Source: an uncultured Polaribacter sp. (GTDB lineage Bacteria; Bacteroidota; Bacteroidia; Flavobacteriales; Flavobacteriaceae). Taken from it: a stretch of DNA of 64,000 nt. The translations under genes and the position numbers were made by a program. Shown here piece by piece: positions 42,901 through 51,014 of this stretch (positions are counted from its first letter, which is position 1; every line of letters begins with the position of its first letter). The stretch covers positions 62,001 to 126,000 of the forward strand of contig NZ_CANLXV010000002.1 of assembly GCF_947495205.1 (NCBI RefSeq), in the 5' to 3' direction. A model generated the notes under the pieces. The model saw only the letters and a list, made by a program, of their open reading frames with translations, made no database searches and had not been told where the DNA came from.

Positions 42901-43372
42901 AGGAGAATTGCATACACAATTTTCTAAAAACAATTTACAAACTGAAAATTTTACGAATAGGAATTATTTAATTGAAACTAATGAGATACAGCCAAAAATT
43001 AGTTTTTTACATAGCGATAATAATAAACTATCTGTATTTTATCATTTTAAAAACAAAAAAAACACCTTACCAGATTTCGAAACCTTAAAACAGCAAAAAA
43101 TTGGTTTAGAATACTTTTTCATTAAAGGAGCAAAAAACCAAATTACAGCAAATATAAATGCTTATTTAAATGATTTTAAGGGTGATGTTAATTCACCTGT
43201 TGGTTATCAAATGTTAGAAGGATTACAAAATGGACAAAATTACACTTGGAATTTGCTTTTTAACAGAAAACTAAATAGCTTCTTAAATCTTAATGTAAAC
43301 TATTTGGGTAGAAAAAGTAAAAATTCAAAAACCATACATACAGGAAGTGTGCAATTAAGAGCTATATTTTAA
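39992..43372 (+). CDS. Very large outer-membrane beta-barrel protein, unknown function
   Basis: A 1,126-residue protein with a signal peptide (about 1-20, AFSVQSQ). An N-terminal periplasmic region (20-150) is followed by repeated long amphipathic strands to the C-terminus (HTGSVQLRAIF), as in a large barrel. GSSx-like turns and VRAGDLSLKNNESFFAPFVK are reminiscent of a conserved Bacteroidota family. One EF-hand-like loop, DYNNDGVQDFDE, lies at 814-825. The gene is intact and alone. No substrate or partner is evident; length exceeds LptD (about 750-900), but a transport role is possible. Confidence 0.75.
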   Translation: MFKNQFLFLYVFLIAFSVQSQTGNSDFRSTKYLIKKDTLRFDSVPINPNKFKVLNALLKPIDTSEYKVDFNKATIFIDAKQHLEITINYYRFPDFLTKTYTPFDERLIVPNNTNTGKLYSLTTNKKASEIKLFDGLETKGFISRGVTSGNNQNAVTNAALDLQISGKLSEKVTLKANIWDTNIPIQENGYSQNISDFDRIFVEMFHENWRVRAGDLSLKNNESFFAPFVKQASGLEVEAKVTDQLNVSASGAIVRGKFSRFNITGVEGNQGPYKIVGDNNEPNILIIGNSETVYINGIKIEKGADKDYTIDYNLGEIRFTTTYPITNDMRIWVEFQYSDRNYTRFVTYESAKYNSEKLNISGFFYSENDAKNQPLLQVLTDNQKEILANAGNNPDLMFAESAFLDTFDENKILYKKVQNGAVEIFEYATTNTDELFFVNFTNVGANNGDYILERSTAIGNIYSYAGVNRGNFAPLTRLIAPTKNQIFMVQSNYDSQNKTKLSTEIAVSNNDANLFSTIDDQNNAGLAGKIGWQQILIDKNWKLSSDINHEFAHKNFRTLQRWETVEFNRNWNLLTNNATKNYFQSTFKLENKQQDFILYSYNHLNYADTYNGNKHELNAKIQLKNTAIFADASFLTNTSTLEDNTFLVAKATVEHQFKKSWLGAFTNLETNSRKNISTNNFVNTSHRFKEFETYFGMGDTTKVFTKLGFNYRDNDSIRNNAFTEINNRKTLYLNSKLIHTKKTKLSVFANYRVTKNNFTANEQSLNSKITFNKQLLNNFVNLNTFYETSSGNVARQEFVYINTEPGLGYYTWLDYNNDGVQDFDEFEVAEFQDQANYLRVPLPNLRFLATQRAKFRQAINLNFTGWKNRKGILKTIAYFANESFLSIENEQHRIGNSFNFNPFKFKEENLVGLNFSFRNSLYFNKNLQKFSTTYTYGNLRNKQQFLIGAQENNVTSHQINFAHKFANFWLGELHTQFSKNNLQTENFTNRNYLIETNEIQPKISFLHSDNNKLSVFYHFKNKKNTLPDFETLKQQKIGLEYFFIKGAKNQITANINAYLNDFKGDVNSPVGYQMLEGLQNGQNYTWNLLFNRKLNSFLNLNVNYLGRKSKNSKTIHTGSVQLRAIF

Positions 43373-43424
43373 AAAGTTTACCTCAAATTTTAATATGTTT
43401 GTGAAAACTTAAAAAAAATAAAAA

Positions 43425-43988
43425 ATGAAGAAAATAGTATTATTATTCATGATGAGCTCTATTGGCTTTACTGCTGTGGCACAAGAAAAAGAAACTGTAA
43501 AATACCCACAAGACGCTAACAAAAACCACGAAATAAAATTAAATGCTTTTAGTTTAATTGCCTTTTCCTCTTTAGATGTTTCTTATGAAAAACTGTTAAA
43601 CAAAGATTCTTCTTTTGGTATTAGTTTATTTTATAATTTCAATAATATTGACAATGATTTATATTTTCCAAAAAAATTCTCTTTAACACCATATTACAGA
43701 TGGTTTTTTACAGAAACAAGATACGCAAGAGGTTTTTTTGTAGAAGGTTTTGGGATGCTAAATACATATCAAGATCGCGACTATTTTTTTGATAGTAATG
43801 AAGAGGTTTTTACTGAAACCGATTTTGCTTTAGGAATTTCTGTTGGTGGAAAATTTATTATAAAATCTGGCTTTACCGCAGAAATTTATTTAGGTGTTGG
43901 TAGAAATCTGTTTAATAACGATGATGATAGTTTTTTTGACAACTCTTTAATTACAAGAGGTGGTATCTCTTTAGGTTACAGGTTTTAA
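43425..43988 (+). CDS. Small outer-membrane barrel protein, DUF3575-like (first tandem copy)
   Basis: A 187-residue protein with a signal peptide (to about residue 19, TAVAQ). Strands include NAFSLIAFSSLDVSYEKLLN, SFGISLFYNF and the shared AEIYLGVGRNLFNND; the end is GISLGYRF. It resembles DUF3575 small barrels. The next gene is a diverged copy with the same YLGVGRNLF motif, 41 bases downstream. Function unknown. Confidence 0.8.
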   Translation: MKKIVLLFMMSSIGFTAVAQEKETVKYPQDANKNHEIKLNAFSLIAFSSLDVSYEKLLNKDSSFGISLFYNFNNIDNDLYFPKKFSLTPYYRWFFTETRYARGFFVEGFGMLNTYQDRDYFFDSNEEVFTETDFALGISVGGKFIIKSGFTAEIYLGVGRNLFNNDDDSFFDNSLITRGGISLGYRF

Positions 43989-44029
43989 AATAAGTAATCT
44001 TATTTTAGTAAATTTGAAAAAACTTTAAA

Positions 44030-44527
44030 ATGAAAAAATTAATAATTGTATTTGGTCTTTTAGTAAGTTCTTTAAGTTTTGCACAGCAAGAGCTTAAATT
44101 AGACATTGCAGATGCTTTAGCACTTAGAAGTTTAGAGTTCTCCTATGAAAATTATTTAAGTAATGAAAATTCTTTTGGTATTTCTGCACTTTTTAATTTA
44201 GCAGAGCAAGATGCATCTTTTAGATATAATGAAAACCTTTTAATTACTCCATATTTTAGACACTACTTTACCTATGAAGCAAAGTGGAATTTCTTTGCAG
44301 AAGGTTTTGTGGGTGTTAATAGTGGTAAAAAAGAATCTGTAAAAGACTCTAATAATTTCGATTTAAAATATACAGATGCTGCTTTAGGTATTGCCATAGG
44401 TACAAAATATGTTGCAACTGGTGGCTTATTAATAGACGCTTATCTTGGTGTTGGTAGAAATCTATTTGGTTCAGACTCTCCTATTTTAGTACCAAGAATA
44501 GGTTTAAATGTAGGTTGGAGGTTTTAA
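44030..44527 (+). CDS. Small outer-membrane barrel protein, DUF3575-like (second tandem copy)
   Basis: A 165-residue paralogue of the preceding gene: signal peptide to about residue 18 (LSFAQ), ALRSLEFSYENYLSNENSFG, IDAYLGVGRNLFGSD and a terminal GLNVGWRF. The shared strand order and YLGVGRNLF motif indicate tandem duplication followed by divergence. A strong terminator follows. Function unknown. Confidence 0.8.
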   Translation: MKKLIIVFGLLVSSLSFAQQELKLDIADALALRSLEFSYENYLSNENSFGISALFNLAEQDASFRYNENLLITPYFRHYFTYEAKWNFFAEGFVGVNSGKKESVKDSNNFDLKYTDAALGIAIGTKYVATGGLLIDAYLGVGRNLFGSDSPILVPRIGLNVGWRF

Positions 44528-44550
44528 AAGCACTAGAAACTATAAAAATA

Positions 44551-44578
44551 AAAAAGCCAGCATTTGCTGGCTTTTTTT
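44551..44578. terminator. Terminator between the tandem barrels and accD
   Basis: AAAAAGCCAGC (44551-44561) pairs perfectly with GCTGGCTTTTT (44566-44576) around ATTT, flanked by A on the left and T on the right. It can act in both directions. Confidence 0.92.
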
Positions 44579-45449
44579 ATGATACTATTTCCGCTTTTCT
44601 AACAGGAATATTTTGTATTAAATCAATGTATAAATTAATTTGTTTCTTTAAATTTTTACGCTCATAAATGGCATCTAAAAAACCATGTTCTAATAAAAAT
44701 TCAGATTTTTGAAAACCTTCTGGCAATTCTTTACCTGTAGTATCTTTTACTACTCTTGGACCTGCAAACGCAATTAATGCATTTGGCTCTGCAATATTAA
44801 TATCACCCAACATTGCATAAGAAGCTGTTGTACCACCCGTTGTTGGGTCTGTACAAAGAGAAATATAAGGTATTTTAGCTTCTGCTAACTGTGCTAATTT
44901 AGATGATGTTTTTACCAACTGCATTAAAGAGAGTGATGCTTCCATCATTCTTGCACCACCAGATTTAGAAACCATTAAAAACGGTGTATTGTTTTTAATA
45001 GCATAATCTATTGCTCTAGCAATTTTTTCACCAACTACAGAGCCCATAGAACCACCAATAAAAGCAAAATCCATAGCAGCAATTACCAAATCTTTACCAA
45101 AAGATTTACCAACAGCTGTTCTTACAGCATCATTTAATTTTGTTTTGTTTTGTGCTGCTTTTAAACGTTCTGGGTATTTCTTAGTATCTTCAAATTGTAA
45201 CGGGTCTTTAGATGTTAACTTTTCATTTAACTCTGTAAACTCGTTATTATCAAAAAGTAATTCAAAATACTCTTTACTACCAATTCTTACATGATAACCA
45301 TCTTCTGGACTTACATATAAGTTTCTCTTTAACTCTTCTGTATCTATAATTTTACCACTTGGGGTTTTATACCACAAGCCTTTAGGCGTGTCTTTTTTAT
45401 CTTCTGTAGAAGTTTGTATACCTTTATCTGTTCTTTTAAACCAAGCCAT
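44577..45449 (-). CDS. accD: Acetyl-CoA carboxylase carboxyltransferase beta subunit without zinc finger
   Basis: A 290-residue carboxyltransferase subunit that forms malonyl-CoA for fatty-acid synthesis together with AccA. The core is clear: [38 protein letters not shown] and [17 protein letters not shown]. coli AccD begins with a four-Cys zinc ribbon; the aligned positions here are Thr29, Gly32, Ser47 and Asp50 in WYKTPSGK and [10 protein letters not shown], so no zinc site can form. The flanking residues still align, so this is substitution, not truncation. I recall the same in other flavobacteria. Its leader carries a 12-bp inverted repeat. Confidence 0.94.
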   Translation of the reverse strand: MAWFKRTDKGIQTSTEDKKDTPKGLWYKTPSGKIIDTEELKRNLYVSPEDGYHVRIGSKEYFELLFDNNEFTELNEKLTSKDPLQFEDTKKYPERLKAAQNKTKLNDAVRTAVGKSFGKDLVIAAMDFAFIGGSMGSVVGEKIARAIDYAIKNNTPFLMVSKSGGARMMEASLSLMQLVKTSSKLAQLAEAKIPYISLCTDPTTGGTTASYAMLGDINIAEPNALIAFAGPRVVKDTTGKELPEGFQKSEFLLEHGFLDAIYERKNLKKQINLYIDLIQNIPVRKAEIVS

Positions 45450-45470
45450 GTAATGTGTTTGTTTTAATTA

Positions 45471-45502
45471 TTTACTTTAAAACCCAAACTTTTTAAAGTA
45501 AA
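45471..45502. repeat. 12-bp inverted repeat in the accD leader
   Basis: TTTACTTTAAAA (45471-45482) and TTTTAAAGTAAA (45491-45502) are perfect inverted copies with an eight-base spacer. They lie between the accD promoter element and its start codon, so they could be an operator or an RNA hairpin. Confidence 0.65.
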
Positions 45503-45512
45503 TTATGAATTA

Positions 45513-45520
45513 CAAATGTA
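45513..45520 (-). promoter_or_regulatory. -7 element of the accD promoter
   Basis: TACATTTG on the minus strand matches TAnnTTTG exactly and predicts a leader of about 60 bases. Confidence 0.55.
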
Positions 45521-45657
45521 ACAGAAATTTTACAAAAACTACATCGTTATATTCGGATTCTGTCATAAAAATTTATGGAAACAAAAGATACACTTTCTTG
45601 TTTTAGAAGAGACACTAAAAAGTTATTTCATTTTATTGTTATAATTTATATACAAAA

Positions 45658-45699
45658 ATGAAATGTTTCATCTATTTCAAATTAAATTTTTAGATGAAA
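45658..45699. repeat. Overlapping inverted repeats upstream of the fba terminator
   Basis: ATGAAA-TG-TTTCAT (45658-45671) is a small palindrome. Its right arm extended, TTTCATCTA (45666-45674), also pairs with TAGATGAAA (45691-45699). The middle arm can pair with either side, so two folds compete. Confidence 0.4.
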
Positions 45700-45709
45700 T
45701 TCAGCAAAA

Positions 45710-45743
45710 AAAAAGCATCTTGATTAAAATCAAAATGCTTTTT
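45710..45743 (-). terminator. Terminator of fba
   Basis: AAAAAGCAT (45710-45718) pairs with ATGCTTTTT (45735-45743), with an inner TTGAT/ATCAA stem. On the minus strand it ends in T. Confidence 0.82.
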
Positions 45744-45764
45744 AAGTGTGATAATATTAATTTG

Positions 45765-46832
45765 TTACAAAGTATCTACATTATTTAAATCTGCAAATGC
45801 CTTTTTTAAACGTGTTGTAAAAGTAAGTTCTCCTTCACGCAACCATTTTCTTGGATCGTAATATTTTTTATTCGGTTGATCTGCACCATCAGGATTACCT
45901 ATTTGAGTGGCTACATAATCTGCTTTTCCTTGCATATAATCTCTAATACCCTCAGTAAAAGCAAACTGTAAATCTGTATCTATATTCATTTTAATAACAC
46001 CATACCCAATAGCTTCTTGAATTTCTTCCTCCGTTGAACCAGAACCACCATGAAATACAAAATCGATATGATTTTCTTCTACTCCGTACTTTTTTGTGAT
46101 AAATTCTTGAGAATTTTTTAAGATTTTTGGTGTTAACTTTACATTTCCTGGTTTATAAACCCCATGTACATTACCAAATGCTGCTGCAATTGTAAATTGC
46201 GAAGATACTTTAGAAAGTTCTTCATAAGCATAAGCCACCTCTTCTGGCTGTGTGTATAGTTTAGATGCGTCTACATCAGAATTATCTACACCATCTTCTT
46301 CTCCACCTGTAATACCCAACTCTATTTCTAAAGTCATACCCATTTTGCTCATTCTAGCTAAATAGCTTTTACAAATTTCCATATTTTCTTCAATAGGTTC
46401 TTCAGATAAATCTATCATATGAGAACTATACAAAGGCTTGCCTGTTTCTGCAAAATGCTTTTCAGAGGCATCTAACAAACCGTCTATCCAAGGCAATAAC
46501 TTTTTAGCACAATGATCTGTATGTAAAATTACAGGCACACCATATGCAATTGCCAATTCGTGCACATGCTTTGCTCCTGCAATACCACCTGCAATAGCTG
46601 CCTTTTGACCTTCATTAGACAAGCCTTTACCTGCCTGAAATTGTGCACCTCCATTAGAAAATTGAATTATTACAGGCGCATTTAAATCTCTAGCGGTTTC
46701 TAAAACACCGTTAATAGTATTAGAACCCACAACATTAACAGCTGGTAGTGCAAATCCTTTTTCTTTTGCAAGTTTAAAAATTTCTTGAACTTCTTTACCT
46801 GTTGCAACGCCAGGTTTAATATTGTAACTCAT
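45765..46832 (-). CDS. fbaA: Class II fructose-bisphosphate aldolase
   Basis: A 355-residue zinc-dependent aldolase of the E. coli FbaA type, acting in glycolysis and gluconeogenesis. Metal and catalytic segments include VILHTDHCAKKLLPW, LGITGGEEDGVDNS, FVFHGGSGSTEEEI and KMNIDTDLQFAFTEG. The length is standard for this subclass. A TATTTTTG promoter element lies upstream and a terminator follows. Confidence 0.96.
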   Translation of the reverse strand: MSYNIKPGVATGKEVQEIFKLAKEKGFALPAVNVVGSNTINGVLETARDLNAPVIIQFSNGGAQFQAGKGLSNEGQKAAIAGGIAGAKHVHELAIAYGVPVILHTDHCAKKLLPWIDGLLDASEKHFAETGKPLYSSHMIDLSEEPIEENMEICKSYLARMSKMGMTLEIELGITGGEEDGVDNSDVDASKLYTQPEEVAYAYEELSKVSSQFTIAAAFGNVHGVYKPGNVKLTPKILKNSQEFITKKYGVEENHIDFVFHGGSGSTEEEIQEAIGYGVIKMNIDTDLQFAFTEGIRDYMQGKADYVATQIGNPDGADQPNKKYYDPRKWLREGELTFTTRLKKAFADLNNVDTL

Positions 46833-46866
46833 GTTGTTCTAATTTTATTGGTTGGTTTCGTTTTCT

Positions 46867-46874
46867 CAAAAATA
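46867..46874 (-). promoter_or_regulatory. -7 element of the fba promoter
   Basis: TATTTTTG on the minus strand matches TAnnTTTG exactly, 34 bases before the start codon. Confidence 0.5.
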
Positions 46875-46945
46875 CAAAAAATAGAGGTTTATTAAAACTA
46901 AAGTAGTCACAAAATAACGAAAAAGTTATAAATTTAATTGTACTC

Positions 46946-49453
46946 TTAAAAAGGGTAATTGATACCTACATTATATACGGCATTAGAAAAATTGTAGTTT
47001 TTCAGCCATTTATTGCCCTGTAGATAGGGTTCATAGGTTTTAAAACCAACATCTAATCTAAGTACAAAAAAGCTTAAATCGTAACGAATACCAAAACCAG
47101 AACCCACAGCAATTTCTTGTAAGGAATTAATTCCAGAAAATTTAGAAGCTTCATCTATAAACTCAGACCCAGAAATATCCCAAATATTACCTGCATCTGC
47201 AAATAAAGCACCTTTTAGACTTCCAAAAAGCGGAAAACGATATTCTGCACTCGTTAAAAATTTTAAACTTCCTACATTAAACTCTAAACCACTACCTCTG
47301 CTTCCAGGACCTAACTCATAGGTTTGCCACGCTCTAATATCATTAGAACCACCGGCAAAATAACTTCTTGTAAAAGGAATATCTGAATTATCATAAGTAA
47401 TAATACCACCTAAAAAAGTTCTAAAACCAAAAACTGAATTGTAGCCAACATCCCAAAAACGTTTATAATCTAAATCTATTTTAAAATATTGTGCTAGTGG
47501 TATTTTAAATAGTGTTTTCTTGTTATTTGCATTATAATTATCTGATAAAAAACCAAGTACATTACCTGAATTGGCAATTCTTGCTCTAAAATATGTAAAA
47601 TTATTGTCTTTAAAATCTAATTGATTATTGTAAATGTAAGCGTAAGAAATTACAGGAACCAAAAAGTCTGACGTAACAATATTATATCTATTTTGAATGT
47701 TTAATACCGTATTAAACTCTTCTGGGTTTAAAGTTTGAAAACCATTGTTGTTTGCAATAACCTCTCTTATAAAACTTAAAGATTCTACTGTTTGTTCATT
47801 TAAATTAGATGATAATGGCTCAAAAGCGGTATTGTTAAAATCATCAAAAACTGCTTTTACTAAATTTAAGTTTGAAAATTCTGATCTGTAAATATCAAAA
47901 AAACGATTTACATTTAAATTTTGAATATATTGGGTATTAAAAATCTCTAACTGTATGGTTTTCTTTGGATTGTACTGCCATTTATAATCCGATAAAAGAG
48001 TAAAGGTTTGCCTGTCTAAACCTATATTTCTTTGAAAACTAGAACCTAAAGAAAATAAAGTTCTTGGATTCATACGTTTAGGTACTAGTTTACTTAAACC
48101 AAAAGGCGCTACAAACCTAGGTAATTCTATAGAAGCATCTGCACCAATCTCAAAACCAGGACCATTATTAGCAATAAAATAAGAACCTAAAAAAGATAGT
48201 TTTAACAATTCTGCACCTCTAAAAGCATTTCTATTAATGAAAGAAAATTTTGCTGAAGCCCCAATTTCTCTAATATTAGAGTGCGTTAATTCTGTTTCGA
48301 AACCAGAAGTATATTTTTCTATTGGCGCTAACAATAAATCTAAACGCAACTCGTCTTCTTTTCCGTTAATTTTATTGAAAGAAATATTGGTAGATTTAAA
48401 ATTTTTTAAAGATTTTAAATGGGTTCTTGTTAAGTTTCTTAAAGTATCACTATACACATCACCTGGTTTAAAAAAAACAGATTGTGCTAAATACTTTGGG
48501 TTATATTTTAACTTTTTATGTGCTAAAAAATTAATACCATTATAGGTTACAGAGTCTTTATAAATTCCATTTTTTTGCGTGTAAGAATAATCTGTAACTA
48601 CATTTATTTCACTTATTTTATGTACCTTAAAATCATCTTTTACATAGTCTCCATTTTCTTTTTCTATAAAACGATCTTTGGCTATTAAAAAATCTACATT
48701 TGTTTTATGGTCTGTTCTTGTAGAATCTACATAAAACCCTAATGCCGATTCAGAAAAATTATAAACACCGTTGTTTTTAAACAGTTTTACAACATTACTG
48801 GCTTCCCTCCTAAACGTTTTATCATTATATTGATCTCCGGTTTTTAATAGCGTTGTTATACCAGAATCTTTGTAAATAGAGTCTAAAGCAGGTGATGCTA
48901 TTTTTATATGAATCGTATCTAAAAGCGTTGGTTTCCCTTTTGTTATAAAATAATCTACAGTTGCTTTTTTATCATCATATCTATTCACTTTACCCACAAC
49001 TTTAGATTCAAAAAAACCTTGTGTTTTATAAAATGCAGATAAATTATCTACTGTTCTGTTTACCTTATTATTGCTAAGAATAACAGGTTCATCAAAATTT
49101 AAAAACCAATTATTGAGTTTTATAGCTGCTTTTGCATAGGCAATACTTTGTTTCTCTGAAAAAACATTTTTTAAAAATCTATATTTTTTAGGATTTTTAA
49201 GTCCCCATTTTGCTGGTGTTTTAGGTTTTTCGTGATTTCCTAAATTATGAAAGTATAAACCAAAAGGTAAGTTTAAAAATCTTGCATTGGGTTTCTGTAG
49301 AATATATTTCTCTAAATCTTCGCTTTTGTCTCGTATGCTATCTACGTAAATATAATTTTGTGTAAGCATGTGTTGATCTTCTACTACATGTTTGGTAGAA
49401 TTACATGCAGAAAAAATTAAAATCAATAAAAAGTAAAAAGAAAGTTTTTTCAT
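46946..49453 (-). CDS. tamL: TamL, lipidated Omp85/TamA-like outer-membrane protein
   Basis: An 835-residue Omp85-family protein with a lipobox at its N-terminus (LILIFSACNS, Cys17). I chose the ATG at 49453; a start at 49519 would bury this signal. POTRA-like repeats occupy about 60-400, and the barrel follows (SFINRNAFRGAELLKLSFLG ... VYNVGINYPF, ending in Phe). GGSNDIRAWQTYELGPGSRG is the surface-antigen signature with the conserved R-x-W/Y loop. Bacteroidota TamL pairs with TamB to move lipids or proteins between membranes, but no tamB is adjacent; fba lies downstream. It is divergent from an RNA methyltransferase gene with 69 bases between starts. Confidence 0.88.
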   Translation of the reverse strand: MKKLSFYFLLILIFSACNSTKHVVEDQHMLTQNYIYVDSIRDKSEDLEKYILQKPNARFLNLPFGLYFHNLGNHEKPKTPAKWGLKNPKKYRFLKNVFSEKQSIAYAKAAIKLNNWFLNFDEPVILSNNKVNRTVDNLSAFYKTQGFFESKVVGKVNRYDDKKATVDYFITKGKPTLLDTIHIKIASPALDSIYKDSGITTLLKTGDQYNDKTFRREASNVVKLFKNNGVYNFSESALGFYVDSTRTDHKTNVDFLIAKDRFIEKENGDYVKDDFKVHKISEINVVTDYSYTQKNGIYKDSVTYNGINFLAHKKLKYNPKYLAQSVFFKPGDVYSDTLRNLTRTHLKSLKNFKSTNISFNKINGKEDELRLDLLLAPIEKYTSGFETELTHSNIREIGASAKFSFINRNAFRGAELLKLSFLGSYFIANNGPGFEIGADASIELPRFVAPFGLSKLVPKRMNPRTLFSLGSSFQRNIGLDRQTFTLLSDYKWQYNPKKTIQLEIFNTQYIQNLNVNRFFDIYRSEFSNLNLVKAVFDDFNNTAFEPLSSNLNEQTVESLSFIREVIANNNGFQTLNPEEFNTVLNIQNRYNIVTSDFLVPVISYAYIYNNQLDFKDNNFTYFRARIANSGNVLGFLSDNYNANNKKTLFKIPLAQYFKIDLDYKRFWDVGYNSVFGFRTFLGGIITYDNSDIPFTRSYFAGGSNDIRAWQTYELGPGSRGSGLEFNVGSLKFLTSAEYRFPLFGSLKGALFADAGNIWDISGSEFIDEASKFSGINSLQEIAVGSGFGIRYDLSFFVLRLDVGFKTYEPYLQGNKWLKNYNFSNAVYNVGINYPF

Positions 49454-49522
49454 TACTTTAGCAACACAATCAGGTTCAAAAATAGTATTTTTAACCGGTT
49501 TATTTTCATTTATAAGCAATTA

Positions 49523-50257
49523 ATGAGTATCTCAAAAAATCAGCTTAAACTTATTACAAGTTTATCGCAAAAAAAGTATCGGCAAAAACATCAATTATTT
49601 ATTGCAGAAGGTGTAAAAGTAGTAGAAGAATTAATAGCTTCTTCCTTTACTGTTGAAACATTATTTTGCACAGAACCTATATTTAATGGTACTTCTGATG
49701 AAAAAATAATTTGGGTTTCTGAAATGGAATTAAAAAAAATAAGCACTTTAAAAACACCCAATAAAGTATTGGCTTTATTTAAAATTCCTAAACAAAAAGA
49801 AATTAAAAATACGGGGTTAACCATTGCTTTAGATGCTATAAATGATCCTGGGAATTTAGGTACTATTATTCGTTTATGTGATTGGTTTGGGGTTACACAA
49901 TTAATTTGCTCTAAAGATACTGTAGATTGTTACAACCAAAAAGTAGTGCAAGCTTCTATGGGTTCTGTAACTAGAGTTTCTGTAATTTACACAGATTTAG
50001 AATCTTATTTAAAAAACGCTAAATTACCTACTTTTATTGCAGATATGGTTGGCGAAAATATATACACCGCAAATTTACCAGAAGAAGGAGTTTTAGTTAT
50101 GGGTAATGAGGCGAATGGTGTTTCTGAAAACATAAAAAAAACAGTATCAAATAAGATTTCTATACCAAGGTTTGGCGCAATTCAAAAAACTGAAAGTTTA
50201 AATGTTGCCACTGCAACTGCTATTCTGTTGAGTGAGTTTAAACGCAGTTTTTCTTAA
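49523..50257 (+). CDS. TrmH/SpoU-family RNA 2'-O-methyltransferase
   Basis: A 244-residue SPOUT methyltransferase. An N-terminal substrate-binding domain (KYRQKHQLFIAEGVKVVEEL) is followed by the knot domain with motifs DAINDPGNLGTIIRLCDWFG, LVMGNEANGVSE and IPRFGAIQKTESLNVATA. It probably methylates a ribose in rRNA or tRNA; the site is unknown. The first residues overlap nothing, and tamL is divergent. Confidence 0.92.
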   Translation: MSISKNQLKLITSLSQKKYRQKHQLFIAEGVKVVEELIASSFTVETLFCTEPIFNGTSDEKIIWVSEMELKKISTLKTPNKVLALFKIPKQKEIKNTGLTIALDAINDPGNLGTIIRLCDWFGVTQLICSKDTVDCYNQKVVQASMGSVTRVSVIYTDLESYLKNAKLPTFIADMVGENIYTANLPEEGVLVMGNEANGVSENIKKTVSNKISIPRFGAIQKTESLNVATATAILLSEFKRSFS

Positions 50258-50277
50258 TCAAGAAAAATGAAATATTT

Positions 50278-50958
50278 TTATTCCTTCTCGTAATCGTGTA
50301 CAAATTTAATATGAGCACTACTTGCCATTAAATTTGGGTTTGTGCCCTTGATTCCTTCAGGTATGGGTATTTTTAATTTTTTATAATAAGTTACCCAATT
50401 GCTCATCGTTTTTCCACTGTTATCTTTAAACGTCATTAAATGAGTAAGAAATGGTATCTTTTCTTTAGGTAATTCTGGTTGAGACGCAAACATCTTGTAA
50501 ACCAATTCAGAACAATAATAAGCGTCATCATTCCATAAAAAAACGGCATCGTAAGGTTGGTTTATTTTTTCTAATCCGTAAGCAATTGCTCTAGAAATAT
50601 AAGGAATATAATAATCATCTAATCTGGCTACAGTAGTTTTAGACTTGTCTACTTCATTTTTATTTCTATTTAGAAAATCTAACAATGGTGTTTTACAAAC
50701 TCCTTTTTTAGGAATTGCTTCCACAATATACCATTCTTTACCTTCTTGGGTTGCAATACCAACATGCGAATAGTTTTTAGCTAAATTGGTAGCCGTTACG
50801 TTTTTAATTGCGTTATCTATTTTTCCGTTTCCTGTATTTTGAAACAATAAATCTCCCTCTTTTAATTTAAAGGTAGTTTGCTGTTTGTTTGTGCAACTTA
50901 AAAAGAAAATACAAAATACAATAAAAACATTGGTTTGTTTTAACGTGTTAAACCTCAT
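50278..50958 (-). CDS. YiiX/NlpC-P60-like lipoprotein cysteine hydrolase
   Basis: A 226-residue lipoprotein (lipobox FFLSCTNKQ, Cys22). GDLLFQNTGNGKIDNAI, NYSHVGIATQEG with its His, and YYCSELVYKMF with a Cys form the permuted NlpC/P60 (YiiX/YebB) pattern. Such enzymes cleave amide or ester bonds in peptidoglycan or lipids; the substrate is unknown. It converges with the methyltransferase gene. Confidence 0.85.
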   Translation of the reverse strand: MRFNTLKQTNVFIVFCIFFLSCTNKQQTTFKLKEGDLLFQNTGNGKIDNAIKNVTATNLAKNYSHVGIATQEGKEWYIVEAIPKKGVCKTPLLDFLNRNKNEVDKSKTTVARLDDYYIPYISRAIAYGLEKINQPYDAVFLWNDDAYYCSELVYKMFASQPELPKEKIPFLTHLMTFKDNSGKTMSNWVTYYKKLKIPIPEGIKGTNPNLMASSAHIKFVHDYEKE

Positions 50959-51014
50959 AGATTTTTAATTTATCAATTGTATTCCCAACTTTTAAGAAGG
51001 TGCATTAAGTTTAG

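Larger units (their letters stand above)
45450..45764. other. Intergenic region between accD and fba
   Basis: About 315 bases without a gene. They hold the accD leader with its inverted repeat (45471-45502), a TACATTTG promoter element (45513-45520), overlapping inverted repeats at 45658-45699 and the fba terminator (45710-45743). The stretch 45525-45655 shows nothing I can name. Confidence 0.6.

Noticed and set aside
44577..45449. accD as a pseudogene because its zinc finger is missing
   Set aside because: The frame and catalytic core are intact and the N-terminal segment aligns residue for residue; only the ligands are replaced.
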